A stretch of 64,000 bases of DNA from Aliivibrio_A kagoshimensis (GTDB lineage: Bacteria; Pseudomonadota; Gammaproteobacteria; Enterobacterales; Vibrionaceae), in the NCBI RefSeq assembly GCF_050337105.1, contig NZ_JAKJSQ010000005.1:124001-188000 (forward strand). The letters run 5' to 3'. Positions 62,678 to 64,000 of this stretch are shown here, in pieces. Every line of letters begins with the position of its first letter. Position 1 is the stretch's first letter. The notes below the pieces were generated by a model. The model had not been told where the DNA came from. It ran no database searches and saw nothing but the letters and a program-made list of their open reading frames with translations. The position numbers and the translations under genes are program-made.

Positions 62678-64000
62678 TAGTATGTGTCCCTTTGGTAGCG
62701 TTTCTCTTTTCTTAAGTTATTCACAAACTCTTCAGCTTGCTCTCGGCTCTGTTCACCTTGCTGCTCAACCACACTGATCAACGCTTCATTCACATCTTTT
62801 GCCATACGAGTCGCATCACCACAGACGTACACATAAGCGCCTTCTTGCAGCCACTGCCATACCTGTTCTGCATTTTCTAATAAGCGGTCTTGTATATAGA
62901 CTTTCTGCTTCTGGTCACGGCTAAAGGCCACATCCAATTGAGTCACAACGCCATCTTTGAGGTACTTTTGCCACTCGGTTTGATACAAAAAATCTTCGGT
63001 AAACGTGCGGTCACCAAACAGCACCCAGTTTTTTCCAGTTGCATCTCGGTTCTCTCGCTCTTGAACAAACGAACGGAAAGGGGCAATACCCGTGCCTGGA
63101 CCAACCATGATAATTGGGGATGAATCATCCGCAGGTAGTTTGAAGTTATTGTTGTGCTCAACGAACACCTTAACCTCTCCCCCCTCTTCCAGGCGGTGAG
63201 ATAGGAAGCTAGAAGCACCACCGAAACGATCTTGTTCCGCTTTTTGATACTCAACCAAACCAACCGTTAAGTGTACCTCCTCATCCACCTCTGCTTGGCT
63301 AGATGCAATAGAGTAGAGACGCGGTGTCAATCGTCTTAATACACTTTGTAACTGCTCGGCACTGAGTTTGGTTTTCTTCTCAGCAAACAGGTCAATCACC
63401 TGAGTGATCCCTGCGTATTCACGTAGCCTATCTTTATCTTCCACCAGCTTTAGTAATTTTTTACTGCCTGATAGCTCTGCAAATTTGCTGACAAGCTGGG
63501 GGTTAGCTGCGGTGATCTCATAGTGAGCGATCAGCGCCTCTTGAATGCTCAGTGATTCCCCATCAACCTCCACTTTTTCGGAACCATCCAATCCGATGGT
63601 TGTGAGCAGTTGCTCCGCTAGTATGGTGCTGTTTTCAAACCATACCCCCAAAGCATCACCCGGCTGATAACGTAAACCTGAACCTTCTAAATCAATTTCG
63701 ATATGGCGCACATCTTTGCTTGAATCTCTGCCCGTGATCTTCTGGTTAGTCAGCAGCGTGGCTGTGTATGGATTTTTCTTCGAATAGTGTGAATGCGTAC
63801 TTTGCTGACCAACAGGCAGTTGAATAACTTCTGCCGCTCCCGTTGAAAGCGTCTCTTTTACTTTCACTAACGCTTGTTGACGCCATTCAGCAGCTGCTGC
63901 GTCATAGTCCACATCACAATCTAAACGTTCAACAATAGGTTGAGCACCTAGCTTAGAGAGGTATTGGTCAAAATCTTTAGCGGTTTGACAGAAAAATTCG
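62677..64000 (-). CDS. cysJ: Sulfite reductase flavoprotein alpha subunit (partial, N-terminus beyond the window)
   Basis: Transfers electrons from NADPH through FAD and FMN to CysI. About 440 C-terminal residues are present, against about 600 in full, and the frame is open to the window edge, so the flavodoxin domain lies mostly outside. The first visible residues, EFFCQTAKDFDQYLSKLGAQ, match the end of that domain. The FAD-binding domain follows, with RLYSIASSQ and GGASSFLSHRLEEG. The NADPH domain has GPGTGIAPFRSFVQERE, GDRTFTEDFLYQTEW and the C-terminal YVCGDATRMAKDV. A GTG at 63912 is internal, not a start. First visible gene of cysJIH. Confidence 0.97.
   Translation of the reverse strand, partial: EFFCQTAKDFDQYLSKLGAQPIVERLDCDVDYDAAAAEWRQQALVKVKETLSTGAAEVIQLPVGQQSTHSHYSKKNPYTATLLTNQKITGRDSSKDVRHIEIDLEGSGLRYQPGDALGVWFENSTILAEQLLTTIGLDGSEKVEVDGESLSIQEALIAHYEITAANPQLVSKFAELSGSKKLLKLVEDKDRLREYAGITQVIDLFAEKKTKLSAEQLQSVLRRLTPRLYSIASSQAEVDEEVHLTVGLVEYQKAEQDRFGGASSFLSHRLEEGGEVKVFVEHNNNFKLPADDSSPIIMVGPGTGIAPFRSFVQERENRDATGKNWVLFGDRTFTEDFLYQTEWQKYLKDGVVTQLDVAFSRDQKQKVYIQDRLLENAEQVWQWLQEGAYVYVCGDATRMAKDVNEALISVVEQQGEQSREQAEEFVNNLRKEKRYQRDTY

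Noticed and set aside
1..64000. Search for mobile elements, integrons, prophage or defence systems
   Set aside because: No transposase, integrase, terminal inverted repeats or defence-gene motifs were seen; the window is ordinary core chromosome.

Overview
The window is a stretch of core chromosome from a gammaproteobacterium of the Vibrionaceae type (Vibrio or a close relative). The basis is gene content and order: lptD-surA-pdxA-rsmA-apaG-apaH, rplU-rpmA-obgE, a TPP-controlled thiBPQ, tamA-tamB beside ppa, fbp and mpl, a zrg-type zinc locus, and an SLC13 carrier inside the sulfate-activation operon. Proteins closely match their Escherichia coli counterparts in length and motifs. I see no rRNA, tRNA, CRISPR array, insertion sequence or prophage. 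Four ambiguous bases (23262, 43007, 55445, 57591) mark it as draft sequence.

Layout. 1-4120: a leftward tetR / membrane-fusion protein / RND pump operon with overlapping genes, cut by the window edge, with two near-identical palindromes in front of the repressor. 4319-9373: leuABCD with a promoter, a 20-residue Leu-rich leader peptide and a transcription attenuator. 9430-11101: a DUF547 secreted protein and djlA. 11266-18050: the lptD to apaH envelope/cofactor/RNA-modification cluster, facing folA. 18592-21952: a split ThrE-type exporter, obgE, rpmA and rplU, with ispB divergent. 23290-28763: mdh and argR divergent, then rluA and rapA. 28881-34385: thiBPQ behind a TPP riboswitch, ubiX and mpl. 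34572-42583: fbp, ppa, tamB, tamA, msrA. 42653-47165: a small orphan gene, ytfJ, then a zinc locus with a Zur-like operator. 47213-49160: a 34-residue membrane protein, a conserved hypothetical gene and cysQ. 49203-64000: sulfate assimilation (cysG-cysD-cysN-SLC13-cysC-cysQ and cysJIH), interrupted by cpdB, a GNAT gene, an OapA/YtfB-like gene, fklB and a DUF2780-type gene.

How the genes work together. The right end encodes sulfate uptake (SLC13 carrier), activation (CysDN, CysC), reduction (CysH, CysJI), siroheme supply for CysI (CysG) and removal of the by-product PAP (CysQ). The zinc locus combines a His-rich periplasmic protein (ZrgA), a LolD/MacB-like ABC pair and a DUF3299 protein under one Zur-like operator.

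The most notable observations are these. zrgA appears broken: nine perfect 9-bp repeats end in a frame change and the segment that should follow is missing. A 34-residue membrane protein with a very strong ribosome binding site lies in an otherwise empty gap. The leu leader contains a complete attenuation switch. thiP carries a run of ten G that could act as a slippage switch. LptD has one C-terminal cysteine where E. coli has a pair. Two matching operator palindromes precede the RND repressor.
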